From contig NC_012878.2 of the NCBI RefSeq assembly GCF_000003195.3, positions 41,440,987-41,504,986 of the forward strand: a stretch of 64,000 nt of DNA, written 5' to 3'. This stretch comes from Sorghum bicolor (taxonomy: Eukaryota > Streptophyta > Magnoliopsida > Poales > Poaceae). Positions 1 through 10,470 of the stretch are shown piece after piece. Numbering within the stretch: position 1 is the stretch's first letter; each line of letters starts with the position of its first letter. The notes under the pieces are model-generated. The model saw only the letters and a program-made list of their open reading frames with translations. It did not search any database and was not told the origin of the DNA. A program made the translations under genes and the position numbers.

Positions 1-13
1 AGAGAAGGAGATA

Positions 14-1422
14 TTGAAAGGTCAGCTAGAGGATGAGAAACTGAAGGAGATAGCTCAGAATGTGGTGTTAGGAAAGGCACCAGGATTCAAAATAGATGAC
101 AATGGTACACTTTGGTTTGGGAATAGGATATGTGTTCCTGAAGTAAAGGCTATTCGTGATATGATTCTGCAAGAGGCCCATGAATCAGCTTACTCCATTC
201 ACCCTGGTAGTACTAAGATGTATCTAGATCTTAGGAGAAATATTAGTGGTATGGGTTAAAGAGAGATGTAGCTGAATATGTTGCTTTGTGTGATACTTGT
301 CGGCGAGTGAAAGCTGAACACCAGAGGCCAGCTGGACTATTGCAACCAATGAAGATCCCTAAATGGAAGTGGGAAGAAGTAGGCATGGACTTCATAGTGG
401 GTTTGCCTCGTACACAGAGTGGATATGATTCAATATGGGTAATAGTGGATCGATTGACTAAAGTTACTCACTTCTTGCCCGTCAAAACCACTAATTCAGG
501 AGCTTGATTAGCAGAGTTGTATATGAAGAGGATAGTATGTTTGCATGGAGTGCCTAAGAAGATTGTATTTGATAGAGGAACTCAGTTCACCTCTACTTTT
601 TGGAAGAAAGTGCATGATTCCTTGGGTACAAAACTGAATTTTAGTACAACTTATCATCCTCAGTCAAATGGACAGACAGAAAGGATAAATCAGATACTAG
701 AAGATATGTTGAGAGCTTGTGCTTTGCAGTATGGAACCAGTTGGGATAAGAGTTTGCCGTATGCGGAGTTTTCCTACAACAATAGTTATCAGCAAAGTCT
801 TAAAATGGCACCATTTGAGGCATTATATGGTCGTAAATGTAGAACAACTTTGTTTTGGAATCAAACCGAAGAGACTCAAGTGTTTGGTCCAAATGTGCTG
901 AGACATGCAGAACAACAAGTATGGATCATTCAGGATAATATGAGAGTTGCTCAGTCTCATCAGAAAAGCTATGCAGATACACGTAGGAGAGAACTAGCTT
1001 TCGAGGAAGGTGATTATGTCTATCTAAAAGTGTCACCCATGAGGAGTGTAAAGAGGTTTAATGTGAAAGGGAAGCTAGCTCCAAGGTATGTTGGTCTGTT
1101 TAAAGTTTTGCAAAGGTGTGGAGAAGTGGCTTATCAGTTGGAATTTCCTGAAAGTCTATCTGGTGTGCATGATGTGTTCCATGTGTCACAACTTAAGAAG
1201 TGTTTGTGTGTACTTGAGCAGATACCTTTAGAAGAGCTTTCTATTAAAGGTGACCTCACTTATGAAGAGTATCCAGTTAAGATTTTGAAAATAGCTGAGC
1301 AAGTTACTAGAAGTCGGGTTATTAGAATGTGCAAAGTGCAATGGAATCGATATTCAGAAGCAGAAGCAACTTGGGAAAGAGAGGATGATCTCAGGAAATC
1401 ATATTCATATTTGTTCGAGTAA
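14..1422 (+). pseudogene. pol remnant: integrase and chromodomain-like C-terminus
   Basis: This is the C-terminal part of a gypsy polyprotein. It opens with the integrase zinc region (the H...H part near base 190, then CDTCRRVK near 290), followed by the catalytic core: MDFIVGLP with the first Asp near 388, VFDRGTQF with the second near 570, and NGQTERIN with the Glu near 680. After the core come a GDYVYLKVSP segment and a tail, ATWEREDDL, typical of the degenerate chromodomain of Tekay-type elements. Integrase would insert the cDNA; the tail would steer it to marked chromatin. The frame changes between about 259 and 286, and a TGA at 505-507 interrupts it, so it cannot make a full product. 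The upstream part of pol is outside the window. Confidence 0.9.
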
Positions 1423-1450
1423 GCACTGCTCAATCTCGAGGACGAGATTC

Positions 1451-1469
1451 TTTTAAGGGGGGTAGAGTT
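1451..1469 (+). other. polypurine tract of the Tekay-like element
   Basis: A purine-rich run containing AAGGGGGGTAGAG lies directly before the TGTAACACCC that opens the LTR. This is where plus-strand DNA synthesis would be primed, and it fixes both the orientation and the 5' edge of the LTR. Confidence 0.85.
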
Positions 1470-4406
1470 TGTAACACCCAAAATTTGATTTCCAATTAAT
1501 AGGATTTAGTTTGATTTATTTGAATATTTTTGTGATCATTTAAATTAGTAAATAAATAAATTTTGTTGAAAATAAAATCCAACATAGGGATAGAAACATG
1601 TTGGTGCATTTCATGCTGGAGCATATTTTATTTTATGCTTGTTGCTTTTGGTTTGAAATTAATTGCATTCAAACTCCTATTTAGAAAAGGTTTTGGGAAA
1701 AAGAAAGAATAAAAAAAGAGAATGCTCACCTGCACCCTCGGCCTGTTGGCCCAGAACCACTCAAGACGCCTCCTCAGCCCAGCCAGCCCCCTCTCCCCCT
1801 ATGCGCTCGGCCCTGCGAGTGGCCCAGCTCACCCCCGCGCACACCTCCCCCTCTCTCTCTCAAGCTGGTGAGCAGGCCCCACCCCTTCTTTCACCGCCAG
1901 CCGAGTCCCACGCGTCAGCTCTCTCCCACCTTTCCTTCCTTCTTCTCTACGCGTCGTGTCCGAGCCGGACGCGGTCGAAAATTTGACTCGATTTCCTGAG
2001 ATTCCCTGCCAACCATGCAAACCGATTCCTCTACAAGGCCGTGACTCTTCTCCGCAATCTCCTCCTCGTTTTCAATCCTCTAAATCGAGCCCCAGCTGCA
2101 CTCGCGTCGCCGTCGGATCTTGCAGGCTGGCCAGAGTCGCCGCTGCGGTGGAGGGCCTTGTTCTCTGCGGTTTTCATGAAATCAAGACCCTACCGGGCTT
2201 CTCGTCAAGGTTGCGCGGCTCCCCAAGACTCCACCTCTCTTTTTCTCCCTCTCTACGTTGCTCTAAATGTTGCTGAACCTCGCAGGGGAGCTCTCGTCCG
2301 CCGCTACACGCTGCACGGCATCTCCAGTCGATTTGCGACCCCAAAACGTCCCTAGGTGAGTTCGCATTGGTTCCCTCTTGCTCCCCATACTTTTGGATCC
2401 GAGTTTGGTGAACCGTAGAGTGTTTTCCGTCAACACCGGTGAGGTTCCGGCCATGGAACCGCTGCCGGAGACACTGTTCCGGCCGGCAGCTGCCCCTTCT
2501 CTCCCCAGCTCTAATCTGCGCCATCCAATCTAAGATCAACGGCTCCCAATCAAAGATACCCTTTCGGCTAGCATAATTTCTAAAGATCCCCTCCCCTTTT
2601 TTATAATAGAACCCGCAGTCCCTAGCGTATTCCACTGAATATGTTTTCTCAACTTTAAATACGTATTTTCGTCGGTTAAAAGCAAAATACATTTTCTGCT
2701 ACTTACAAGTTTGCCACTGATTGTATAATGCTCATAAAATACTCATTTTAAATCCAATTTGGTCCATTCAAATTGCGTTAGGTTCATATTTACGAGCTCT
2801 ACATGTTAGAAGTATTATTTCACTATTTTGAAACTTTTTAATTTCGTGATACTATTTAATTAATTATTATTCTATAGGAAATCTTAGAAAAAATCATAAC
2901 TTCTCCGTTTTAATTCCCATTTTCGTGAACTTTACGTTTGTGTGATCGTAGCGCTGCGTAGAATATTTTTATAAACTTTTATATTTGTTTTATCGTTGTT
3001 TGGTGTATTGTTCTAATTATAGTTTGTTTGCTTTGTGTATGATTGTCCATTGGAATGTGTGTTGTTGATTGATGATCGAGTATAGACGGTAAGCAATACG
3101 TTGGTGACCAAGGGCAATCTTTTGACGACCAGCAGCAGGAGTTTCAGGAAAGCTTTGATCAAGGCAAGTATAACTTGGGACTATCCTTGTTACCTACACA
3201 CTTATAATTATACATATATCATATGCATGTGTCCACATTGATGACCTTAGCAAAATCATAGATGCTTGTTATCTGAATTACTTGTTACCTATTTGGATAT
3301 GCATTTGGGTAGTTCTTGCTAGTGCTTGATTATAATCCATGATGTTGTAACATGAATATTTGGATATACAATAAACAATAAAATAAGCTTTCTAGCAACT
3401 TGAACATAAAGGGTGGAAAGAACTCTAGCTTTTTCTAGATTGATCTTGACCCTCCATAAGGACTTATCCCTTGGCAAAAGCTGGGACAACTCGTACAAAC
3501 CATGAGGGCTATATGGCTCTGGCTTTAGCTCGGTATCAACACCTTATCTAGCATGTTAGAGGTTACCTGAAAGTGCACTAGAGGGGCTTGCCGTTTTGGG
3601 TATAGTGTGGCCTCTGTCCTTATGTGTATAGGCTGCGAGTCATTGTGCCATTTGGAAGGGGGCTCTATATCTGCGCGCTCGGGAAACCTTGTGGCCCTAA
3701 CTTGATAGATGAACTTTTGAAAGGCTTCATAGTGATCCCTGCCGACCTCCCTAGGAAGGGGGTTAAGAGACTCGCGACCTCGGGCGAAAGGGTAAATCAT
3801 GACTCATGGGTAAAGATGTACAACCTCTATAGAGTGTTAAATCCAGTATACTAGCCATGCCCACGGATACGGGCGGCCCGAAAAACTAACGGAATAGATG
3901 GACACTGATAAACATGATTAATGATGATAAATGATGACTTATTATTATGTTTATATGTGTTATTCTTAATTCTTGTATACATTGATCATGTGGTTATGGG
4001 AGTTAATTATGCTACCTTGACATTTGCTATCTAAATATGAACATGCTATCTACATATAAAAGCTAAATGCAGTCAAACCAGTGTGAGCTAATTGAGCCTC
4101 ATGAACCCCTGGTTATACTTGTTGAGTATGATATGTGCTCACTCTTGCTATTCCACAACACCTCAGGATATTCTAATGAAGATGACCGAAATGAGGACTA
4201 CCGTTATGAGTACTAGGCTTGGAGTCAACCAGTTGATTGTGTCCCTGTGTGGTGCTTCCGTCGAGAGTATCTTTATTTGTTTGGGATTATGTAATAAACA
4301 CTGTAATGGTACATTTGAGATTTGTCTACTTATGTGTGCAACTGTTTCTGGGGCACATATGAGTCTTTTATGCATCCTATTTTGTTCTTAAAATATGGGT
4401 GTGACA
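1470..4406 (+). repeat. 3' LTR of the Tekay-like element
   Basis: The repeat begins TGTAACACCC right after the PPT and ends GGGTGTGACA, so it has TG...CA ends and near-inverted termini. At 2.94 kb it is in the long size class usual for Tekay/Del elements. It holds a GC-rich block (about 1700-2500) with chance open frames and an AT-rich second half. No host gene is visible. The partner LTR is outside the window, so the right edge rests on the terminal motif alone. Confidence 0.8.
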
Positions 4407-4429
4407 CTCAATCTAATACCATATTCTAC

Positions 4430-5430
4430 ATTCAGAAAGCTCGGTAAAAAGGCAGAAGATTTATGCCCTACGATATGTGGTTGACATATTTTAGTGGAAA
4501 TATTTTAGTGACCAAGGGTGTTGTATGTGTTGAACTAACAGTTGGTAGTAAGAGCTTGCCTACTACTTTCTTTGTAGTTGATGCTAAAAGAACATACAAT
4601 ATACTTCTTGCCATCTACTATGAACCAAAGTTTTATTCAATGGGTTGGAGATAATGTGGAAGTTGTGCTAGCTGACTCTTCTGTTAGTACTTCTTATGCT
4701 GAGGCAGATGAGTGTAATTTTGAAGGCATGGAATGTTTTTATAGGAAGATATATGAAGGAGACATCATCAAGGTATTTGAAGATGGTCAACAGCTGATAC
4801 AAGCAGTTGGCTCTCAAAGTTTCAATTAATGGATTCTTTAGTCGATGAAGACGAAGGCAAGATGGGCGAAGGATTTATGTTGGCCAATGAGTTCGAGGCA
4901 GTAGACACAGGTGATGGTGACAAACCTAGGCCAACATATGTTAGTGCTAAGTTGGATCTTGAGTATAAGCAGGAGTTAATAACTTTACTAAAAGAATACA
5001 AAGATTGTTTTGCTTGGGAATATTTTGAAATGTCTGGTCTTGATAGAAAGTTAGTTGAGCATTGACTACCAATTAAACCTAGATATTGGCCTTTCAAGCA
5101 AGCTCAGAAGAATCAAACTAGAAGTTATTGCTGATGTCAAGGTAGAAATCACCGGATTATATAAAGCAAAATTTATTCGGCAATGTCGGTATGCTGAATG
5201 GATTTCTACTGTGGTTCCTGTGTATAAGAAAAATGGTAAAGTAAGGATCTGTATTGACTTCAGAGATTTAAATAAGGCCACTCCCATAAATAGTTATCCA
5301 ATGCCTATTGCTGATATGTTAGTTGATGATGTAGCAGGACATAAAGTGATTAGTTTTATGGATGGTAATGCTGGGTATAACCAGATATTTATGATAGAGG
5401 AAGATATTCTTAAAACTGCACACGCAATCT
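4430..5430 (+). pseudogene. gypsy protease/RT fragment, non-chromoviral
   Basis: Broken frames here read as the end of a protease-like segment (TTFFVVDAKRTYNILLA, about 4556-4610) and then the start of reverse transcriptase. The RT part shows the linker with CFAWEYFEMSGL (about 5006-5045), RQCRYAEWISTVVPVYKK (about 5180-5230), ICIDFRDLNKATP (about 5249-5287) and SFMDGNAGYNQIF (about 5352-5390). The wording is that of the Tat/Athila side of plant Ty3/gypsy, not of chromoviruses. The frame changes at least three times, and RT stops before the catalytic YxDD motif. The left edge is cut by the Tekay-like LTR and the right edge fades at about 5430. Which family it belongs to is not resolved. Confidence 0.75.
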
Positions 5431-5737
5431 TTGGAAGATATATATAAAAAGAAAACATAAGCATAGATAGATTATCTTTCCATTAGGTTGAGCGATCTGA
5501 TCTGACAAATGATTTAAATACTACACTCATGATCTTATTATCCATCAACTTTGTCTTGCTCACTATGCTTAAGGTTAGAGAAGAACAAATACACTTTTGG
5601 TTTTGTTGGTGTTTTCCACCAATAGGGCCCATGCACTTGATCTCTGCCTTGTCTTTATGAGCAGGTACACTTCGAGCAAAATATGGAGGAGTTTTACAAC
5701 TCCCAGACTCCATCAAGTGAAGAACCTGGATCTACGA
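5431..5737 (+). other. junction region with a gag-leader-like stretch
   Basis: No intact gene is visible. From about 5664 the bases can be read as the beginning of an Athila-like gag (NMEEFYNSQTPSSEEP), preceded by an AT-rich leader with no LTR edge that I could find. The stretch joins the RT fragment on the left to the gag remnant of family A copy A1 on the right. I cannot place the exact break. Confidence 0.4.
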
Positions 5738-6816
5738 GCACAAACACACTGGAGATACTGGACACTCAGGCAATCACTGCCCTGAGATGCTTGAGGACGT
5801 AACTACTGGAGTAACCCCGTTGTAGAAGTAATTACTGACCTTCTGCCGGTGAAGAGAGACAACCCAGGACGCCCTGTCATCCCGATCTCCATTGGCATGG
5901 TGGACTTCCTAGAAGCACTCTGCGACTTTGGCTCCAGCGTCAACTTTATGCCCAGGGGAGGCCATTCCTAAATACCCCAGGAGCTGTCATCTACGCTAGT
6001 GCTGCCAAGATCAGTTTCTACATCAAGGGAAGGAAGGAGACATTTTCCTTCAAGAACAAGACTACACAAATCTCAGAGCAATCCCGACATGAACCAAGGA
6101 AGAGGACCAACATGAGGAACAGGAACAAGCAACTGTGGACCGAGTCAGCTAAGATGGTCACTACAGTTCAAGGAGGTCAAGATCGTCGACTTAAGTCACC
6201 GTTCCTGACCAAAAAGGACGACCCAAGTATGCCAAGCATCCAGTGCTCCATTAATGGATACAACTTCCAGAAGATGTTTTGCAACACCGGGTCAGGCGTC
6301 AACATAATGGCCGCAGCCACCTAGTAGCTCCTGTTCGGAACCATGCCTCTAAAACCAACATACATTCAGCTACAAATGGCAGATCAGACATTCTGAAAGA
6401 TTGAGGGTTATTGACATGGGAGAAGACGAGTACGATCCACCCATCATCCTTGGAAGACTGTTCCTCAGCACCGTTAAAGCAATCATCAACATTGGAACCG
6501 GAGAAGTCCACATGCACTTCCCCTCTGAGAGGGTACACCGCTATTTTACTAACCATAACTATATAGTTGAAGAATCTAAGCAGGTCAGGACAAGAAGATG
6601 ACGATGCAATCGCAACCAGAGGAGGCAAATCATCAAGGACGGATGGGCAGACTACGAAGGAGAAGTGATAAGGTCTGAAGACATACAGCTTGAATAGTAC
6701 TGTCCTGAGGAGACCGTAGCACCGAGTCAGGTGTGTAGAAAGAAGATAGTTATACACGAAGAGCAGGCTCCGCCGGAACCACTGACTACGCCATCCAGCG
6801 AATCCCAGGACGACTA
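5738..6816 (+). pseudogene. A1 gag-protease remnant
   Basis: The start reads as the gag zinc knuckle (its first Cys codons altered, then GDTGHSGNHCPEMLED, about 5753-5798). A deletion then jumps to the end of gag (PGRPVIPISIGMV). The first protease-like domain is mostly deleted between about 5955 and 5965. The second keeps GSGVNIM (near 6295) and the IILGR...STVKAI segment (about 6447-6490). The frame ends near 6816 at a stop after ESQDD. In-frame stops include TGA at 6394-6396 and TAG at 6695-6697, which sit at CGA and CAG codons in sister copies. The product would have been a capsid-protease precursor; this copy cannot make it. Confidence 0.8.
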
Positions 6817-8723
6817 AGAAAACGGAGAGTCCCGTTCGGAGGACTTAAAAACACCGAACGCCTTGCCAAGAGGTAAACTTGGTAGTTATCTTTTTCATTT
6901 TAATTATTTAAAATAGTTTGCTTAGTTAATCAGGTTCATATCATCTCGAAAAGAAAATAAAAATGTTAAAAATAGTAAGCCCCATGTGGGTATGCTCATG
7001 GCATAAAACCCATAAGTACATTCACTGTGGTGGCGTAAAAATAAAATAAATATATTCCTGTCCTATAAAAATAAAATTATAAAAATAAATTTATGATCCT
7101 ACTAAAGAGGGTAACATTTATTGAGGAGGCTCAACATGATAAAGGCTAGATATTTATGCTAACACTTAACTAGTTCCACAAAGCTTTGTTGTCTATTTGA
7201 GCTCCACAGAATTCAAGGATCAAAGAAGACTAGCAGACGGAGGACAACCTAATCGCTGTCAGAGTGCTGCCGACATTCAAATACACCTCCGTCACCTGCT
7301 AGCTACATCAGAAGAAATTGCGTCGAAATCTAGTTGGGGGAGAGCACCCCCATTTATCCAGCTAATTATTCTACTCACATTTATACTTTACTCTAATAAT
7401 AAAATGATGCATAATCATAAGAACCCAAATAAAGATTTTGTGCTTATATATATATATATATCTTTGCATAGTTTGCTAAATAATAAATAAATAAATAAAG
7501 TTTGCTATGAACCCTCATGATAAGCTCTCACATGGAAATGATGAATAGTTGCTCTGCTATGACTAGTTCTCAAATTGAAATCTCTCTCAAGTTTAGGCAT
7601 GAATGTTATTAATTAATATTTGCTCTAAACCTGAACTTATGGGAAGAGTACTGGATCTAAAGTCTAAGTTGTTAATGGATATGATATGGGAAGGTTGAGC
7701 TATTGTTTATCTGTTCCTAGAGATGCTAGAATTCTGGAGAATTTTATCTTTGAAAATCTTTAAAATATCACATGATGAGTTCATGTATGATGAGAGTTTA
7801 AAATCCTACCACAGCCATATATACATGCTTATTAGACTATGAACCACACATTTGCTTTTTACTGCTTATAAGCATTGAGTGTGGTCAAGCTGTGTAGACC
7901 CTTAGGAGCTTGTCATGTGGTTAAATCAAGATTCGCTTGCACGTTCACTCACACATGCTGCTTCTACTCCGGAAGTACGCATCCACATATATCCACCCAT
8001 TTCCATCTCTAGAACCATCCACAAATATTCTACTCCTAATCCGGGAGAGAATAGCTAAAAACATTTTTGTTTTCCCCTGTGAAATAAATGCTCCAGTTAT
8101 CTTGGTTACTACCACTTGCTACATTATTTCAAGAGATGAGTGCTCTCTAAAAAAAGAGAAGAGAGAAAAAAAGATACGAGGAAATAAAAAGGGGCAAGTG
8201 CCCGGAACCTCGAAAGAAAAGAAAAAGTGAGACGAGAGGTAAAAATGGACAAGTGTCCGACAGTAGAATTAGGGGTACAAGATACCCACCTGAGAGAAAA
8301 GAAAAAAAAATGTAGAGCATCTCATTCTCCTCAAAAAGTTTCAAAAGAGCAAGAAAGGTATGTATCCCCTAAAAAGAGCACAAGTAGAATTAGACTTTCA
8401 CCATTGTTATCACCATCATCACCATACACCATTCATTCGCCACACATGCACATCTTGATTTGACTTATTGACTTGTTTCTTCTGGATCCATGGTTTGACT
8501 ATGCAATAAATGTCTTGTAAGTATGTATTAGCTGTCTCCCACCTATGAGCTCCAGATATCAAAACCTTATTAGAGTAGGGTGAGAGAGAAGGCAATGTCA
8601 CTATGCCTCATACCAAAAATACCACATACTTTGAGAGAAGGCTTATACCATTACTACCTTGGTAAGGATCCAGAAATACCACAAAAGAGAGATTAGAGAG
8701 AGTCATGCAAGGAATCTCTGAGT
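6817..8723 (+). other. A1 3' noncoding region
   Basis: This is about 1.9 kb of AT-rich DNA between the protease stop and the LTR, with no credible ORF. The same sequence recurs in A2, A4, A6 and A7, so it is part of the element. In Athila elements this interval often holds an env-like ORF; none is seen. It includes a short TA microsatellite (about 7447-7461) and a purine-rich block with hairpins (8177-8287). The last 300 bases, including the PPT seen in A2, are deleted, and the element jumps from GAATCTCTGAG straight to the LTR. Confidence 0.75.
8177..8287 (+). other. row of conserved short hairpins in family A RNA
   Basis: GGGCAAGTGCCC (8192-8203) lies inside an outer stem CGAGG/CCTCG (8177-8181 with 8208-8212). 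GGACAAGTGTCC (8247-8258) and GGGTA-CAAGA-TACCC (8273-8287) follow. Each small stem carries a CAAG at its tip. The same row is present in A2, A6 and A7, and in part in A4. The function is unknown. Confidence 0.6.
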
Positions 8724-10010
8724 TGTTGACGGTCCTTAAGTATCAAATTTAATTATCAAATAAACAAAAAAAGGATCCAAATGAAATCAACATCTAGACT
8801 TAGGGTTTATCTCATAGAATTCCACGAGTTTTGGTGTTTGTCTATTTCCACAGGGGGTTATCAGGAAATACGGAAGAAAGGCCCTCATGTCGGGATTACA
8901 TAGAGATATTAATGTATCACGCAATTATCTTATATCTAGAAGACTCCAGAAGCCACGAGACCGAAGCGGAGACGAAACGGGGCCAGAGGCAGGGCGCTCG
9001 CCCTATTCCCGTAGGCGCCCGCCCCCTCCCTGAGTCCAATCAGGACTCAGCTTCGTGGGAGATCTCCACCGACCTAAAGGATGAATCTAAACCATACAAC
9101 CTATGTCGGTTTGATCCAACGGCCCATATTCACTTGAAGGGACTATAAAACCAGACCCCCTGGCCCCTGGAGGAGAGAGCCTCTCAACCCTAATTCATTA
9201 TTCCTCAAGGGAGAAGAAGCCCCTGATCAAGATTAGAGCCACCACATCAATTAGACATCTAGATTAGCATAGCTACATAGGATTAGAACTAGAAGGAGTC
9301 AATCTTCGATTGGTTTCCGGATCTGTCAGGAGGATTCTTGGTAATTCTCTAATTGTGCTTCTAATTGCTTTCTAATCATCTTTGTTCTTCAATATTATGA
9401 ATATGACTTTGTTCTACTTCAATATATTGCTTATGACTTTGCTCTACTTGTTTATATTCAAGATTATATTGTTCTTAGTTTATCATAGTTATGTACTTGG
9501 CTTAGTTAGATTGGATCTATATACATGCTTAGGATCGTATAGCGTTTATCCATCGGATCCATGTGTAAATGATAGATATTGTGTAGGCGTGGTGCTTATA
9601 CCGTATTTATCTGCGATTGTACCCAATATGCCAGATCGTGGGGTAGTTCGTGATAGTGACAGCTTCATTGATTCTTATATAGTCCCCCTCTCGTGTATTG
9701 GGCTGGCAGAGCAATATTATTAGAGTGATTGCTATGTTTCTCATTTACCTTGTTAATATCACTATGCATGGGCGTAGTCTTGTCTCACAATGATTGCTAA
9801 GTATGCTTGCACTAACTATGATAATGCTAGACTATATAGTTGAGAATAACTTAGGGAATATTCTTGTAGTTCGTTCTAATTCCATGCTAATGACTTTCTA
9901 GAGTATCTAATTGAGGTGCTTATCATATTTATATGTGGCTGATCAGACTAATTATCTTTGTCACTATTCATTATTTCATATATCTTTTATGTGACACTTA
10001 TCCCTATAGG
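8724..10010 (+). repeat. A1 LTR, 3' end lost
   Basis: The repeat starts TGTTGACGGTCC and follows the family A LTR for about 1.29 kb. It stops inside GACACTTATCCCTATA, where it is fused to the second protease domain of copy A2. The last third of the LTR and its CCCAACA end are missing. It holds a TATA box at 9143-9150 and an open frame at 9382-9723 that recurs in the other LTR copies. Confidence 0.85.
9143..9150 (+). promoter_or_regulatory. TATA box of family A LTR
   Basis: CTATAAAA lies in the middle of the LTR and is matched at the same place in the other copies: 13058-13066 (+), 16731-16738 (-), 28917-28925 (-), 33595-33602 (-) and 38794-38802 (-). About 120-150 bp upstream lies a pair of GC-rich near-palindromes of the form GGGCGCCCGCCC. 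This is the likely Pol II promoter of the family. Confidence 0.7.
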
Positions 10011-10470
10011 AACAGTAACTGATGTCCCAGTCAAAATAGACGATCATTTTGTCTACACAAATTTTTAGGTTATTGACATGGGAGAAGATGAATACGATCC
10101 ACCCATCATCCTTGGAAAACCGTTCCTCAGCACCGTTAAAGCAATTATCTACATTGGAACTGGAGAAGTCCATATGCACTTCCCCTCAGAAAAGGTACGC
10201 CGTTATTTTACTGACCCTAATTATATCGTTGAAGAATCTAAGCAGGTGAGGAAACGACGCAACCGCAACCAGAGGAGGCAAATCATCAAGGATGGATGGG
10301 CAGACTATGAAGGAGAAGTTGTAAGGTTAGAAGACGTAGAGTTTAAACAGAATTATCCGGAGGAGACCGTAGCACCGAGTCAGGTATGGAAAGAGAAGAC
10401 AACTATACATGAAGAGGATGCGCTGTCGGAAGTACCGACTATGCCACCCAACGAATCCCAGGACAATTGA
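10011..10470 (+). pseudogene. A2 second protease-like domain and gag-pro C-terminus
   Basis: The piece starts abruptly inside the second protease-like domain (TDVPVKIDDHFVY). It keeps the IILGKPFLSTVKAI segment and ends at a clean TGA (10468-10470) after NESQDN. The Asp of the active site lies upstream and is missing. From 10078 on, the frame is open for 130 residues. The charged tail (KRRNRNQRRQI and an acidic end) is common to all copies. It is fused to the A1 LTR at about 10010, and no gag is left. Confidence 0.8.

Larger units (their letters stand above)
1..4406 (+). mobile_element. Tekay-like Ty3/gypsy chromovirus, 3' part only
   Basis: The stretch runs from an integrase region through a polypurine tract into a long 3' LTR that starts TGTAACACCC and ends GGGTGTGACA. 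The order integrase, chromodomain-like tail, PPT, LTR gives a plus-strand element whose 5' LTR, gag and RT lie outside the window. The LTR form and the C-terminal tail fit the Tekay/Del group of plant chromoviruses. The element is dead, with a frameshift and a nonsense codon in pol. Its right end abuts a different gypsy fragment, which is probably what it inserted into; the target duplication cannot be checked without the 5' end. Confidence 0.85.

Noticed and set aside
1663..2692. Overlapping open frames on both strands in a GC-rich block
   Set aside because: GC-rich part of a long LTR gives chance frames; no domain and no consistent frame.
4092..4391. 99-residue plus-strand frame with hydrophobic parts
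   Set aside because: It lies wholly in the U5 side of the Tekay-like LTR and has no recognisable domain.
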